64,000 nucleotides of DNA. Source: CAYSCW01 sp964429795 (GTDB lineage: Bacteria > Acidobacteriota > Aminicenantia > Aminicenantales > Aminicenantaceae). A program made the translations under genes and the position numbers. Shown here one piece after another: positions 52,615 to 61,352 of the stretch; position 1 is the first letter of the stretch, and every line of letters begins with the position of its first letter. The notes beneath the pieces are model-generated. The model was not told the DNA's origin. It searched no databases and saw only the letters and a list, made by a program, of their open reading frames with translations. Where the stretch lies: positions 17,865 to 81,864 of the forward strand of contig CAYSCW010000008.1 of assembly GCA_964429795.1 (NCBI GenBank). Reading direction: 5' to 3'.

Positions 52615-53133
52615 TTATCTTTTATCTCGAATGAATATTTTCAATTTCTCTAAGCGTGGATCGCTCTTCGTGCTGACGCAGGAACATTCTCCATTCCTGA
52701 TAATCTTGCCACAAACAGGACAGATCCCTTGGCAGCTTTCAGAGCATAAAGGCTTGACCGGAAAGGTCAAGTTTAACTGTTCTAGGACGACTTCCTTGAG
52801 GTCGAGCTTCCGGTTAAAGTAAAGAAATCGATCCATATCGTCAGGGATCAACTCTTCCTTCAGCTCAAAAAGCTCTTCGGGCACATAGACAAGATCAAAA
52901 CGGGAGTCTATGGGAAATTCGAATGGAACCAAGCAGCGGCTGCAATTGAAGCTGAGCCTTGCCTTGATCCGCCCTTTTATGGAAATCTCTTCCCCGATTT
53001 TCTTAACGGTCAGATCCACGCGGGCAGGTTCTAGAAAAACCACACTTTCCTCGACCAGTTCATCACAAATAAATTCAAACTCTTCCGAGACTATTAATCC
53101 TTCTTTTGGTAATCGATCAATATCTATAATCAT
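52615..53133 (-). CDS. yceD: YceD family (DUF177) protein
   Basis: 172 residues. The DUF177 pattern is visible: LSFNCSRCLVPFEFPIDSRF, then VLEQLNLTFPVKPLCSESC and a terminal CxxC (GICPVCGKIIRNGEC). The family occurs upstream of rpmF in most bacteria; plant and E. coli homologues affect 23S rRNA maturation or accumulation. A near-consensus promoter lies just upstream, making this the first gene of the lipid cluster. Confidence 0.9.
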   Translation of the reverse strand: MIIDIDRLPKEGLIVSEEFEFICDELVEESVVFLEPARVDLTVKKIGEEISIKGRIKARLSFNCSRCLVPFEFPIDSRFDLVYVPEELFELKEELIPDDMDRFLYFNRKLDLKEVVLEQLNLTFPVKPLCSESCQGICPVCGKIIRNGECSCVSTKSDPRLEKLKIFIRDKR

Positions 53134-53156
53134 TGCTTCTCTCTAAAAGTCTCCCT

Positions 53157-53184
53157 ATTATACCATCTTGCTTCTCTTTGTCAA
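53157..53184 (-). promoter_or_regulatory. Promoter of the yceD-rpmF-plsX-fab cluster
   Basis: Minus strand TTGACA (53179-53184), 16 bases, TATAAT (53157-53162): full consensus in both boxes, 23 bases ahead of the yceD start. Confidence 0.75.
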
Positions 53185-53230
53185 TAACGGCCCCGGGCCT
53201 TTTGCCCCATAAAAAGAAGGGTTTGCTCCC

Positions 53231-53258
53231 TTGATATATTGAAAGTTAAGAGTATAAT
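53231..53258 (+). promoter_or_regulatory. Promoter of the 90-residue hypothetical gene
   Basis: TTGATA (53231-53236), 16 bases, TATAAT (53253-53258). A normal leader with AGAGGA seven bases before the ATG follows. Divergent from the yceD promoter. Confidence 0.7.
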
Positions 53259-53283
53259 AATGGATTGAAAAGAGGAAATCTTT

Positions 53284-53556
53284 ATGCGCGGATTCAACTC
53301 GGAAATCGAGCACAAAGGCGTCAGGATCCACATCCAAACACAGGATAAAGGAAAAAAGGCTCATTACATCGAATCCATCGTTTATGCTTCTGGAAAGGTT
53401 CTGGCCTCTCGAAAAACCTACTACACATCCTTCCTGCACCATCCTGATCTTGAAGCAAAAACCCAGGAAATCGTCAAAACCCAACACTCGCGGATTGTTG
53501 AAGAAGTCTCTGCTGGTCAATTCGACCACCTCTTAAGATCGGAAGAAAAACCATAA
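53284..53556 (+). CDS. Small hypothetical protein, 90 residues
   Basis: Not recognised. Starts MRGFNSEIEHKGVRIHIQTQ and includes a beta-rich half (HYIESIVYASGKVLASRKTY) followed by a helical half (LEAKTQEIVKTQHSRIVEEV). No signal, membrane segment or Cys. The strong promoter, clear ribosome-binding site (AGAGGA) and balanced composition support a real gene. Upstream of polA but separated by 82 bases. Confidence 0.7.
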   Translation: MRGFNSEIEHKGVRIHIQTQDKGKKAHYIESIVYASGKVLASRKTYYTSFLHHPDLEAKTQEIVKTQHSRIVEEVSAGQFDHLLRSEEKP

Positions 53557-53638
53557 GACATTCGAGAAGAAACGCACTGTGATGCCTGCGACGAGAAAGG
53601 AAGCAAAGCTCGCCCTTTAAATCTCAGCTAAGGATAGA

Positions 53639-56311
53639 ATGGCAGAAAAAAAGCTTTTTCTCATTGACGGCTATTCTCTTCTCTATCGCTCCTATTACGC
53701 CATCAAGCAACTTTCCACTTCTAAAGGATTTCCCACTAATGCCATCTATGGTTTCCTCAATATGCTCCGCAAAATCAAAGACAAAGAAAAACCTTATTAC
53801 TTGGGTGTCGTTTTTGATGTTAAGGGGCCTACCATTCGCCATAAAACTTACAAAGAATACAAGGCAACCCGCAAACCCATGCCAGAAGACTTGACCATCC
53901 AACTCCCCGTGGTGAAAAAAATCATGAAGGCCATGAATATCCCTTCCTTCGAATTCGAAAATTATGAAGCAGACGATGTCCTGGGAAGTTTGGCCAAGCA
54001 GGCCTCTTCCCAGAATGTCCAAACGGTCATCGTCACCCACGATAAAGACCTCTTCCAGCTTGTCAACCAGGGCACCACAATCTATGATCCCGTGAAAGAA
54101 ATCCATCTAGACAATAAAAAGGTCAAGGAAATATTTGGTGTCTTCCCCCATCAAGTTGTTGATGTTCTCGCCTTATGGGGAGACCCCACCGACAACGTCC
54201 CCGGAGTGCCTGGAATAGGAGAAAAAACATCCAAAACACTCATCAATCAATTCGGCAGTCTGGAGAATCTGATCAAGAATCTTCCTCGGTTAAAGAATCC
54301 CCGCTTGAGAGAAAAAATTGAGAAGAATTTGGACAAGCTTCGCCTTAGCCAGCAGCTGGTGACTATTGAAGAAAATCTGTATTTCAAATTCAAACTGGAA
54401 GACTTCGCACCTTCAGAGCCGAACCATAAAGAACTTTTCTCCCTCTTTCAAGAACTGGAATTTTCTTCCCTTCTTTCAGAATACTTGGAAAAAAAAGAAG
54501 AAAAGCAGAAGAACTACACAACACTTCGAGAAGAGACCGACCTCTGCCGTCTTATCTCAGAAATAAAAAAAGCCAAATGCGTCTCCCTTGACACAGAGAC
54601 TGACAGTCCATATCCAACACAAGCCCGTCTAGTCGGGATGTCCTTCTCCACAAAGCCTCACCATGCCTTCTATCTTCCCTTGCGCCATGACTACCAGGGT
54701 GCGCCAGGACAGATTGCCATAGAAACGGCCGTCGCTCTTCTCAAAGACACCCTCAGTGACCCGAAAATAAAAAAGATCGGACAGAACGTGAAATATGATT
54801 ATATTGTACTCCAAAGAGAAGGTCTTTCTGTAAAAGGAGTCGATCTCGACACCATGATCCTTTCCTATCTTCTGGAACCCAATTGGGGAAAGCATAATCT
54901 GGACAAGCTGGCCTTAACTTATCTCCATGCAAAAACCACCTCTTACAGTGAGATCGTCGGCAAGGGAAAAAAAGAAGTTACCATCAATTCTGTTGACATC
55001 GAGAATGTAGCTCCCTATGCCTGTCAGGATGCTGACTTCACTCTCCAACTCAGCTCAATACTTTGGCCTAAGGTCCAAGAAAAAAAGCTGGACAAACTCT
55101 ATCGATCGATCGAGCTTCCTCTCATCGAGGTTCTTGCAGATATGGAAATGTGGGGAGTGAAAATAGATGTGCACGCTTTAAAAGAGCTTTCCTCTGAGCT
55201 CGAGCAGGAACTCGACCAATTGAAGAAAAAAATCTTTCAAATCTGCAATGAAGAATTTAACTTAAACTCTCCTCAACAATTAGCTCATATTCTCTTCGAA
55301 AAAATGAAGCTTCCTCCCTCCCGCAGGACCAAGGTTACCAAGGAGCATTCCACCGACTTTAACACCCTTCAGGAATTGTCTCTGAATTATCCCATTGCCC
55401 GCCACATGCTTGAATACAGGCAATTGGCTAAATTAAAATCCTCCTATGCAGACTCGTTGCCTCTTCTTCTCAATCCCTTGACGGGAAGAATTCACACCTC
55501 CTATAACCAGACCGTAACTGCCACTGGGAGGCTATCCAGCAGTGACCCTAATCTCCAGAACATTCCGGTCCGAGGGGAACTGGGTCGACGATTCCGTCAA
55601 GCCTTTATCCCAGAAGATAACCATCTCTTTCTTTCGGCTGATTATTCCCAAATCGAACTCAGGGTTCTGGCTCATCTCTCTGAAGACCCTTCTTTAATGG
55701 AAACCTTCCTCAAAGACCGCGATATCCACCAAGAAACAGCCAACCAGGTTTTTGGTGATTCCTCTCTCTACCCAGAGGATCAGCGGAGGCGGGCCAAGAT
55801 CATCAATTTTAGCATCATCTACGGAGCCTCGGCTTTCTCTCTGGCTAAAGAGTTAAAAACTTCCACCTCCGAAGCCCAGAAATTCATTAATCTTTATTTT
55901 GAGAAATTCCCCAGGGTGGTAGAATACTTAGAAAAACGGGTCATGGAGGCCCAAGAGAAAGGCTATTCTGAGACCCTTTTCGGAAGAAAACGCCAGGTTC
56001 CCGAACTCCGTCATAGGGAGAAATTAACTCAACAGGCAGGGAGGCGGATTGCCCTGAATGCCCCCATCCAAGGCACAGCCGCAGACCTGATGAAGAAGGC
56101 TATGAACGATATTTGGCGTGAAATCAAGAAGAGACACCTCAAATCAAAGATGATTCTTCAAGTGCACGACGAGCTTGTCTTTGAGGTCCCTGATGAAGAA
56201 AGAGACGAGATGGAAATGATGGTCAAGGAACGGATGGAAAGGGTTTTTCACCTCAAGGTGCCCTTGAAAGTTCATCTGGGCTGGGGAATCAACTGGGCAG
56301 AAGCCAAATAA
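53639..56311 (+). CDS. polA: DNA polymerase I
   Basis: Repair and Okazaki-fragment polymerase, 890 residues. Three domains: 5'-3' exonuclease (about 1-290, FLIDGYSLLYRSYYAI; NYEADDVLGSLAKQA), 3'-5' proofreading (about 300-480) with acidic residues intact in VSLDTETDSPYP, GQNVKYDYIVLQRE and YACQDADFTLQ, and the polymerase (ADYSQIELRVLAHLSEDPSL; RRRAKIINFSIIYGASAFSL; QVHDELVFEVPDEERDEME). Proofreading appears functional, unlike in some bacterial PolA. Ends two bases before the convergent GNAT-like gene. Confidence 0.97.
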   Translation: MAEKKLFLIDGYSLLYRSYYAIKQLSTSKGFPTNAIYGFLNMLRKIKDKEKPYYLGVVFDVKGPTIRHKTYKEYKATRKPMPEDLTIQLPVVKKIMKAMNIPSFEFENYEADDVLGSLAKQASSQNVQTVIVTHDKDLFQLVNQGTTIYDPVKEIHLDNKKVKEIFGVFPHQVVDVLALWGDPTDNVPGVPGIGEKTSKTLINQFGSLENLIKNLPRLKNPRLREKIEKNLDKLRLSQQLVTIEENLYFKFKLEDFAPSEPNHKELFSLFQELEFSSLLSEYLEKKEEKQKNYTTLREETDLCRLISEIKKAKCVSLDTETDSPYPTQARLVGMSFSTKPHHAFYLPLRHDYQGAPGQIAIETAVALLKDTLSDPKIKKIGQNVKYDYIVLQREGLSVKGVDLDTMILSYLLEPNWGKHNLDKLALTYLHAKTTSYSEIVGKGKKEVTINSVDIENVAPYACQDADFTLQLSSILWPKVQEKKLDKLYRSIELPLIEVLADMEMWGVKIDVHALKELSSELEQELDQLKKKIFQICNEEFNLNSPQQLAHILFEKMKLPPSRRTKVTKEHSTDFNTLQELSLNYPIARHMLEYRQLAKLKSSYADSLPLLLNPLTGRIHTSYNQTVTATGRLSSSDPNLQNIPVRGELGRRFRQAFIPEDNHLFLSADYSQIELRVLAHLSEDPSLMETFLKDRDIHQETANQVFGDSSLYPEDQRRRAKIINFSIIYGASAFSLAKELKTSTSEAQKFINLYFEKFPRVVEYLEKRVMEAQEKGYSETLFGRKRQVPELRHREKLTQQAGRRIALNAPIQGTAADLMKKAMNDIWREIKKRHLKSKMILQVHDELVFEVPDEERDEMEMMVKERMERVFHLKVPLKVHLGWGINWAEAK

Positions 56312-56312
56312 G

Positions 56313-57437
56313 TCAGATCTTCTTCTGATAGATGCGAAAGCGTTTGTAAACCTTGCCTCCCATCCTTTCCATCTCAGCCCTCACTCGTGTGTTCGTCTCC
56401 ATCTCATGATGGGTATCAATTATCTCTAAACCCGCTTCATGAGCGGAAAGGATCATCTTCGTCCCCATAAGGACATCCAATCCACGCCCGCGATGTTCCT
56501 CCTTGATAGCGCCCAACAACAAGTCCAGCTGTTTGGTTTTCTTGGCAGCACGAAGTATCTTCAAAAATCCAAGGGGAAAGAGCCGTCCCCGCGCTTTCTG
56601 AATGCCCTCAGTTAAATCTGGCATGCCTACGATAAAGGCAACCACCTCATCTCCCTTCTTCACAACCTTGACAAACCGGGGGTCGATCACGGGTAGATAG
56701 CGCTTGGTTAAAGCTGCCATCTCTTCTTCATCCAGCGGGGCATAGCCATAGATATCACTCCCCACATAGCATTCATTCATCAGATGGAGTACAGAATTTA
56801 TCCAGGGCTTTAGCTCCCTTTTTTTCTTGAATTCCAAGATGTCAAATCCGCCCCTTTTCTTCACCCTCTCGTAAATCCGTCTGTAAAACTCTGGAAACTC
56901 CCGAGGCACATCTATTCTGTAGACGAAATAATCCACCTCTTTGCTGTATCCTCTCTTCTCCACAAACCGAGGCATCCATTCAAAGTTATAATAGGTGGCG
57001 ATTGTCGGCCGATTCTCAAATCCTTCGATCAAAAATCCCTCTGGGTCTTGATCTGAAAATCCGTAAGGACCTACAATCTTGTTCATCCCTTTCTTTCTAG
57101 CCCAGTCATCCAAAAAGTCCAAAAGGGCATTCACCGCTTCTTCATCCTTTTCTGTTTCAAGGTAACCAAAGCGTGCTGTTCTCTCTTTCTTATACTGGTT
57201 ATAACGAGAGTTTATGATGCCCATAACCCGGCCCACAGCATCTTTTCCTCTGAAGGCCACAAGCAAAACAGTGTCGCAATAAGAAAAAGCCTTGTTCTTC
57301 TTAGGATTGAAATATTTCTTTTCATCCATATAAATTGGAGGGACCCAGTTTTTGTGGTAGGTATGGATCTTCTTGGGAAGGAAGATAAACGCTCGCAAAT
57401 CTCTCCGGCCTTTTACTTCTCTTATATCAACAGTCAT
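56313..57437 (-). CDS. GNAT-like N-acetyltransferase family protein
   Basis: About 374 residues. The opening (DIREVKGRRDLRAFIFLPKK, then NWVPPIYMDEKKYFNPKKN) and the acyl-CoA-like loop in LLGAIKEEHRGRGLDVLMG fit a family of uncharacterised GNAT-fold proteins of this length; substrate unknown. The N-terminal half also has FGYLETEKDEEAVNALLDF and IVGPYGFSDQDPEGFLIEGF, which suggests a second, degenerate GNAT repeat. ATG at 57437 gives the family start; 15 extra codons upstream are possible. Divergent from rnfC with a repeat between. Confidence 0.7.
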   Translation of the reverse strand: MTVDIREVKGRRDLRAFIFLPKKIHTYHKNWVPPIYMDEKKYFNPKKNKAFSYCDTVLLVAFRGKDAVGRVMGIINSRYNQYKKERTARFGYLETEKDEEAVNALLDFLDDWARKKGMNKIVGPYGFSDQDPEGFLIEGFENRPTIATYYNFEWMPRFVEKRGYSKEVDYFVYRIDVPREFPEFYRRIYERVKKRGGFDILEFKKKRELKPWINSVLHLMNECYVGSDIYGYAPLDEEEMAALTKRYLPVIDPRFVKVVKKGDEVVAFIVGMPDLTEGIQKARGRLFPLGFLKILRAAKKTKQLDLLLGAIKEEHRGRGLDVLMGTKMILSAHEAGLEIIDTHHEMETNTRVRAEMERMGGKVYKRFRIYQKKI

Positions 57438-57591
57438 GATTAAGCCCAGCTCTAATTGCTTAATTCTTTTCCATTCTACCATATATCCTTTTTAATAAAA
57501 ACAAATACGGATAAGCAGGACAAATCTTTCTTGTCAGTCATAAGTTTGAATCGTAATCATGGAAAAAATAATTTACCAGCCAACCGAGCAA

Positions 57592-57769
57592 TCATTTCCA
57601 AAAACGTGATGAGTGAACATATTTCATCCAGGTAAGTAATGAGGCGCCGGTTCCCCTCCATCCGAAGCCCATAGTGGAGGGTGGGAGGGTCTTGGCAAGG
57701 ATGGAGGGGAACCAGCGCTGTGACTGATTATATCCCTCATCTTTAGTTATCACGGAAATGGAGATGCTT
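57592..57769. mobile_element. Structured intergenic repeat, core type A, copy 3
   Basis: About 178 bp. The right terminal repeat is intact (ATCACGGAAATGGAGATGC); the left end is worn. The central stem GGTTCCCCTCCATCC (57649-57663) pairs perfectly with GGATGGAGGGGAACC (57709-57723); compared with the copy in the chimera at 33210, two adjacent pairs have changed on both sides. The G-rich loop is kept. CAACCGAGCAA (57581-57591) and CCACCGACCAA (57770-57780), 9 of 11 alike, may be an old target duplication. It occupies most of the 419-base divergent region upstream of rnfC. Confidence 0.8.
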
Positions 57770-57787
57770 CCACCGACCAATAGAGGG

Positions 57788-57817
57788 TTGACAATTCAGA
57801 TGAAGAATGACTAAACT
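57788..57817 (+). promoter_or_regulatory. Promoter of the rnf operon
   Basis: TTGACA (57788-57793), 18 bases, TAAACT (57812-57817), 39 bases ahead of the rnfC ATG. The -35 box begins 18 bases after the repeat ends. No clear ribosome-binding site precedes rnfC. Confidence 0.6.
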
Positions 57818-57856
57818 TTATCTTCTGTTTTTCTGAATTATGTTATCCTTACCAGA

Positions 57857-59173
57857 ATGAAGGTCAAGACTTTTTCTCACGGAATTCATCCCCCTGAATT
57901 CAAAGATGCAACAGCCCAGAAACCCATCCAGGTGATGCCTCCTCCCCCGAAGGTTATCATTCCTTTCCTCCAGCATTTCGGAAACCCTGCCGAACCTTTA
58001 GTCAAAAAAGGAGAAGAGGTCTTGCTCGGCCAGAAAATAGGAGAAGGAAAACCACTCTTTTCAGCGTCCGTTCATTCCAGTGTGTCCGGAAAGGTATTAA
58101 CCATTGATCATAACAATCATCCTCTCGGTCGCTCTGTCCTCTCGGTAACCGTTGCCAACGATGGCCAAGACAATCCTGCCTCTTCTTCCAAAGGAACCAA
58201 GCCCCCGTTTTCCCTTACTCCTGATGAGATTCGTCAAAGGGTGAAAGAGGCAGGGATCGTGGGACTGGGTGGGGCAGCCTTTCCCACAGCAGTGAAACTT
58301 TCCCCCCCTAAAGACAAACCCATCGACACCGTGATCATAAATGGTTGTGAGTGTGAACCGATGCTTACAGCCGACTATCGGCTGATGTTAGAATACTCTG
58401 ATGATATTCTCAACGGCGCCGAGATCATCCGCCTCGCGGTCAAAGCAAAGCGGCTTATCGTGGGAATAGAAGACAATAAAAAGCGGGCTTTTGATCTCTT
58501 TAGAGAAAAAATCAAAGAAAACACCACAGAAGTGGCTCTTCTTAAGACAAAATATCCTCAAGGAGCTGAAAAAAACCTGATCGCGGCCCTCCTCAACAGG
58601 GAGGTCCCTCGTGGGGGCCTTCCCTTTGATGTGGGAGTTGTGGTCCATAATGTGGGAACCTGCAAAGCCATCTGGGATGCTCTCAACCTGGGAAAGCCAC
58701 TTTACGAGAGGGCTATAACCGTATCTGGCGATGGCATTGAAGAGCCTAAGAATGTCATGGTTCGTATCGGAACACCATTCCAAGAGGTTTTGGATTTCTG
58801 TGGAGGACTCAAGGAACGTGCTACCTTGCTGGTAATGGGCGGCCCGATGATGGGATTGGCCCAATGGTCGTTGGATGTGCCTGTTATCAAGGGAACTTCT
58901 GGTCTTTTGGCCTGGGAAGCCCCAGCACCAGAGATGGAATACACCTGCATCCGTTGTGGACGCTGTATCGACCACTGCCCGATGGGACTTGCTCCAACTC
59001 AGCTTACGAAATTTGTTAAATTTGACCATTACGACGAGGCAGAAACCTGGGGCATTCTCGATTGTGTAGAATGCGGCTGTTGCCAGTATTCCTGTCCCGC
59101 TCATATCCGTCTTGTCCATTGGATCCGTCTGGGAAAAAACAAGGTCATGGAAAAAAGGAAAAAGCGAGGGTGA
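57857..59173 (+). CDS. rnfC: Rnf complex subunit C (electron transport complex)
   Basis: Peripheral NADH-binding subunit of the Rnf ferredoxin:NAD oxidoreductase, which pumps sodium ions or protons. 438 residues: N-terminal barrel-sandwich-like part, a Gly-rich flavin/NAD region (GIVGLGGAAFPTAVKLSPP; INGCECEPMLTADYRLM), the SLBB-like region, and two [4Fe-4S] motifs (CIRCGRCIDHCP and CVECGCCQYSCP). Shorter than the long C-terminally extended gamma-proteobacterial forms. First of six rnf genes in the order C-D-G-E-A-B. Confidence 0.95.
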   Translation: MKVKTFSHGIHPPEFKDATAQKPIQVMPPPPKVIIPFLQHFGNPAEPLVKKGEEVLLGQKIGEGKPLFSASVHSSVSGKVLTIDHNNHPLGRSVLSVTVANDGQDNPASSSKGTKPPFSLTPDEIRQRVKEAGIVGLGGAAFPTAVKLSPPKDKPIDTVIINGCECEPMLTADYRLMLEYSDDILNGAEIIRLAVKAKRLIVGIEDNKKRAFDLFREKIKENTTEVALLKTKYPQGAEKNLIAALLNREVPRGGLPFDVGVVVHNVGTCKAIWDALNLGKPLYERAITVSGDGIEEPKNVMVRIGTPFQEVLDFCGGLKERATLLVMGGPMMGLAQWSLDVPVIKGTSGLLAWEAPAPEMEYTCIRCGRCIDHCPMGLAPTQLTKFVKFDHYDEAETWGILDCVECGCCQYSCPAHIRLVHWIRLGKNKVMEKRKKRG

Positions 59174-60147
59174 TGATAGACACAGGGTTCATCCTCCAGT
59201 CATCTCCCCATTTCAAAGACAGAGACTCCGTCCCCAAAATCATGTATGCGGTGGTTCTCAGCCTGATACCGGCAGCTCTAGCCTCCCTCTATTTCTTCCG
59301 AATCAAAGCCTTAACCCTTCTTCTCTGCTGTGTGGCTACCTGTTTGGTAACAGAAGTCGTAATCCTTTGGATAAGAAAAAAGCCTCTTCATTCTGTCTGG
59401 GACGGCTCTGCGATTATCACCGGCCTCTTGTTGGCTATGACGCTACCGCCCTCTCTTTCTCCAGAGTTGGCTGTGATTGGCGCTGTGGCGGCCATCGTTA
59501 TAGGTAAGCAGGTTTTTGGCGGTCTAGGCCATAATATCTTCAACCCAGCCCTGGTGGGAAGGGCATTCCTGCAGGCAGCTTTTCCGGTGGCCATGACCAC
59601 ATGGATACCCCCAGTCTCTTTGAAAATCGACACCGTAACTTTCGCAACTCCTCTGGCCAATCTTAAATTCCAGGATGCTGTGGCCCAAGGAACACTCACC
59701 TCCTTGAAAGACCTATTTTGGGGGAACACTGGAGGCTGTCTGGGAGAAACCTCCTCCATTGCTCTTCTAGTAGGAGCGCTTTATCTGCTCCTCCGCAGGG
59801 TGATTGACTGGCGGATACCCGCTGGAATCCTTATCTCACTTACCGTCTTTACTGGAATCTTTTGGATGTTGAGACCGGAGAGGTACGCTTCTCCCCTTTT
59901 TCATGTCCTCTCAGGAGGACTCTTGATCGGAGCATTCTTCATGGCGACAGATATGGTCACATCCCCTTTCACTTCCCAGGGCTCCTGGATCTATGCACTG
60001 GGTATAGGACTGATGGTTTCTCTCGTCCGCCTCTTCGGTGGATATCCAGAAGGAGTGATGTATTCCATTCTTTTCATGAACGCTTTCGTCCCCCTTCTCA
60101 ATCGATACACCAGGCCTCGAATTCTGGGAGAAAGGGGGCGCCGTTGA
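59173..60147 (+). CDS. rnfD: Rnf complex subunit D
   Basis: Integral membrane flavoprotein subunit, about 324 residues, with many helices. Start at ATG 59173 overlapping the rnfC stop (TGATG) gives the family opening LQSSPHFKDRDSVPKIMYAV. Internal SAIITGLLLAMTLPPSLSPEL and GHNIFNPALVGRAFLQAAFP are signatures. The covalent FMN threonine is expected within the CLGETSSIALLVGALYLL segment. Part of rnfCDGEAB. Confidence 0.94.
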   Translation: MIDTGFILQSSPHFKDRDSVPKIMYAVVLSLIPAALASLYFFRIKALTLLLCCVATCLVTEVVILWIRKKPLHSVWDGSAIITGLLLAMTLPPSLSPELAVIGAVAAIVIGKQVFGGLGHNIFNPALVGRAFLQAAFPVAMTTWIPPVSLKIDTVTFATPLANLKFQDAVAQGTLTSLKDLFWGNTGGCLGETSSIALLVGALYLLLRRVIDWRIPAGILISLTVFTGIFWMLRPERYASPLFHVLSGGLLIGAFFMATDMVTSPFTSQGSWIYALGIGLMVSLVRLFGGYPEGVMYSILFMNAFVPLLNRYTRPRILGERGRR

Positions 60148-60749
60148 ATCTTTTCTCCAGGATGATCGTGGTCCTGACATCTGTCGGACTTCTTTCAGGC
60201 GGGTTCCTGGCAACCGTCGGGCTTCTGACCAAAGATCGAATAGCCGCCAATAAGCAAAGAGAGACAGAAGAGGCGATTTTATCTGTTGTGCCTGGAACTG
60301 CGTCAAGCAGCAAGATTTACGAAGAAAAAGACCTCTCCATCTACGGGGGAAGTGACAAGGCTGGCCAGCTTATAGGCTTCGCCATCCACGCCTCTGGTGT
60401 AGGCTTTCAAGATAAGGTAACACTCATGTTCGGGACAGACCCAGCATTGACAAGAATAAACACCTTGATTGTCCTCGACCAGAAGGAAACGCCCGGACTG
60501 GGAGCAAAAATCACTGACCAGGAATCTTTTCTTAAATACTGGGAAAACAAAGATTGTTCCAAATCCCTTTCACTGCGCAAGCCTCCAGCAACCTCGCTTG
60601 ATGATCTGGGATCCGCAGAAGTAAACACCATCACCGGTGCCACCATATCCTCGGAAGCGGTGCTCAACATAGTCAATATGTCTTTAGAGAGACTGAAAAG
60701 GCTAAAATCAGAAGGAAAGCTGACCAGAGAGCAGGGCAATGCCAACTAG
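60144..60749 (+). CDS. rnfG: Rnf complex subunit G
   Basis: Mostly extracytoplasmic flavoprotein subunit with one N-terminal helix (VVLTSVGLLSGGFLATVGLL). The covalent FMN site is clear: NTITGATISSEAVLNIVN, with the second Thr as attachment residue by family rule. QKETPGLGAKI is also typical. About 201 residues. The TTG at 60144 overlaps the rnfD stop; an ATG six codons later (60162) is the alternative. Confidence 0.92.
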   Translation: MNLFSRMIVVLTSVGLLSGGFLATVGLLTKDRIAANKQRETEEAILSVVPGTASSSKIYEEKDLSIYGGSDKAGQLIGFAIHASGVGFQDKVTLMFGTDPALTRINTLIVLDQKETPGLGAKITDQESFLKYWENKDCSKSLSLRKPPATSLDDLGSAEVNTITGATISSEAVLNIVNMSLERLKRLKSEGKLTREQGNAN

Positions 60750-61350
60750 AACCATCGGTCAAGAATTTATAAAAGGCCTCTGGCAGGAAAATCCCATTTT
60801 CCGTCAATTGCTGGGCATGTGTCCCACCCTTGCTGTCACCAACGCCATGATCAACGGCTTGGCCATGGGGCTGGCCACATCTTTTGTCCTCATATTCAGT
60901 TCTCTCGTCGTCTCCTCTATAAAAAGACTTATCCCCAGGCAAGTGCGTATCGCATGTTACATCGTCATCATCGCCTCTTTTGTCACTATAGCCGACCGTT
61001 TTCTCGCTGCCTTTTTCCCTCCTCTTTCCAAGAGTCTGGGACCTTATGTTCCCTTGATTGTGGTTAACTGCATCATCTTGGGCCGTCAAGAAGCCTTTTC
61101 TTCTAAAAACACTATCGGCCGATCTCTGTTCGATGCCTTTGGGATGAGCGTTGGATTTATCATCGCTCTGCTCATTCTCAGTGCCACCCGGGAGATATTA
61201 GGATCAGGCACTTTTTTTGGGTATCAAGTCATGGGGGCATGGTTCAAGCCCTGGATCATCATGATCCTTCCTCCAGGAGCCTTCATAGCACTGGGGTTTC
61301 TTATCGGACTAGCCCTTCTCATCGAACACAAGACTAAACGAGGGAGATAA
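60739..61350 (+). CDS. rnfE: Rnf complex subunit E
   Basis: Six-helix membrane subunit, 203 residues, homologous to NqrD. Opening FIKGLWQENPIFRQLLGMCP and the conserved PLIVVNCIILGRQEAF are diagnostic; the Cys residues in the CPT and NC motifs are thought to hold an intramembrane [2Fe-2S] cluster with rnfA. Overlaps rnfG by 11 bases. Confidence 0.95.
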   Translation: MPTRTIGQEFIKGLWQENPIFRQLLGMCPTLAVTNAMINGLAMGLATSFVLIFSSLVVSSIKRLIPRQVRIACYIVIIASFVTIADRFLAAFFPPLSKSLGPYVPLIVVNCIILGRQEAFSSKNTIGRSLFDAFGMSVGFIIALLILSATREILGSGTFFGYQVMGAWFKPWIIMILPPGAFIALGFLIGLALLIEHKTKRGR

Positions 61351-61352
61351 AA

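Noticed and set aside
5215..57769. CRISPR array
   Set aside because: The repeats are 180-240 bp, dispersed over 50 kb, and have no regular spacers or cas genes nearby.
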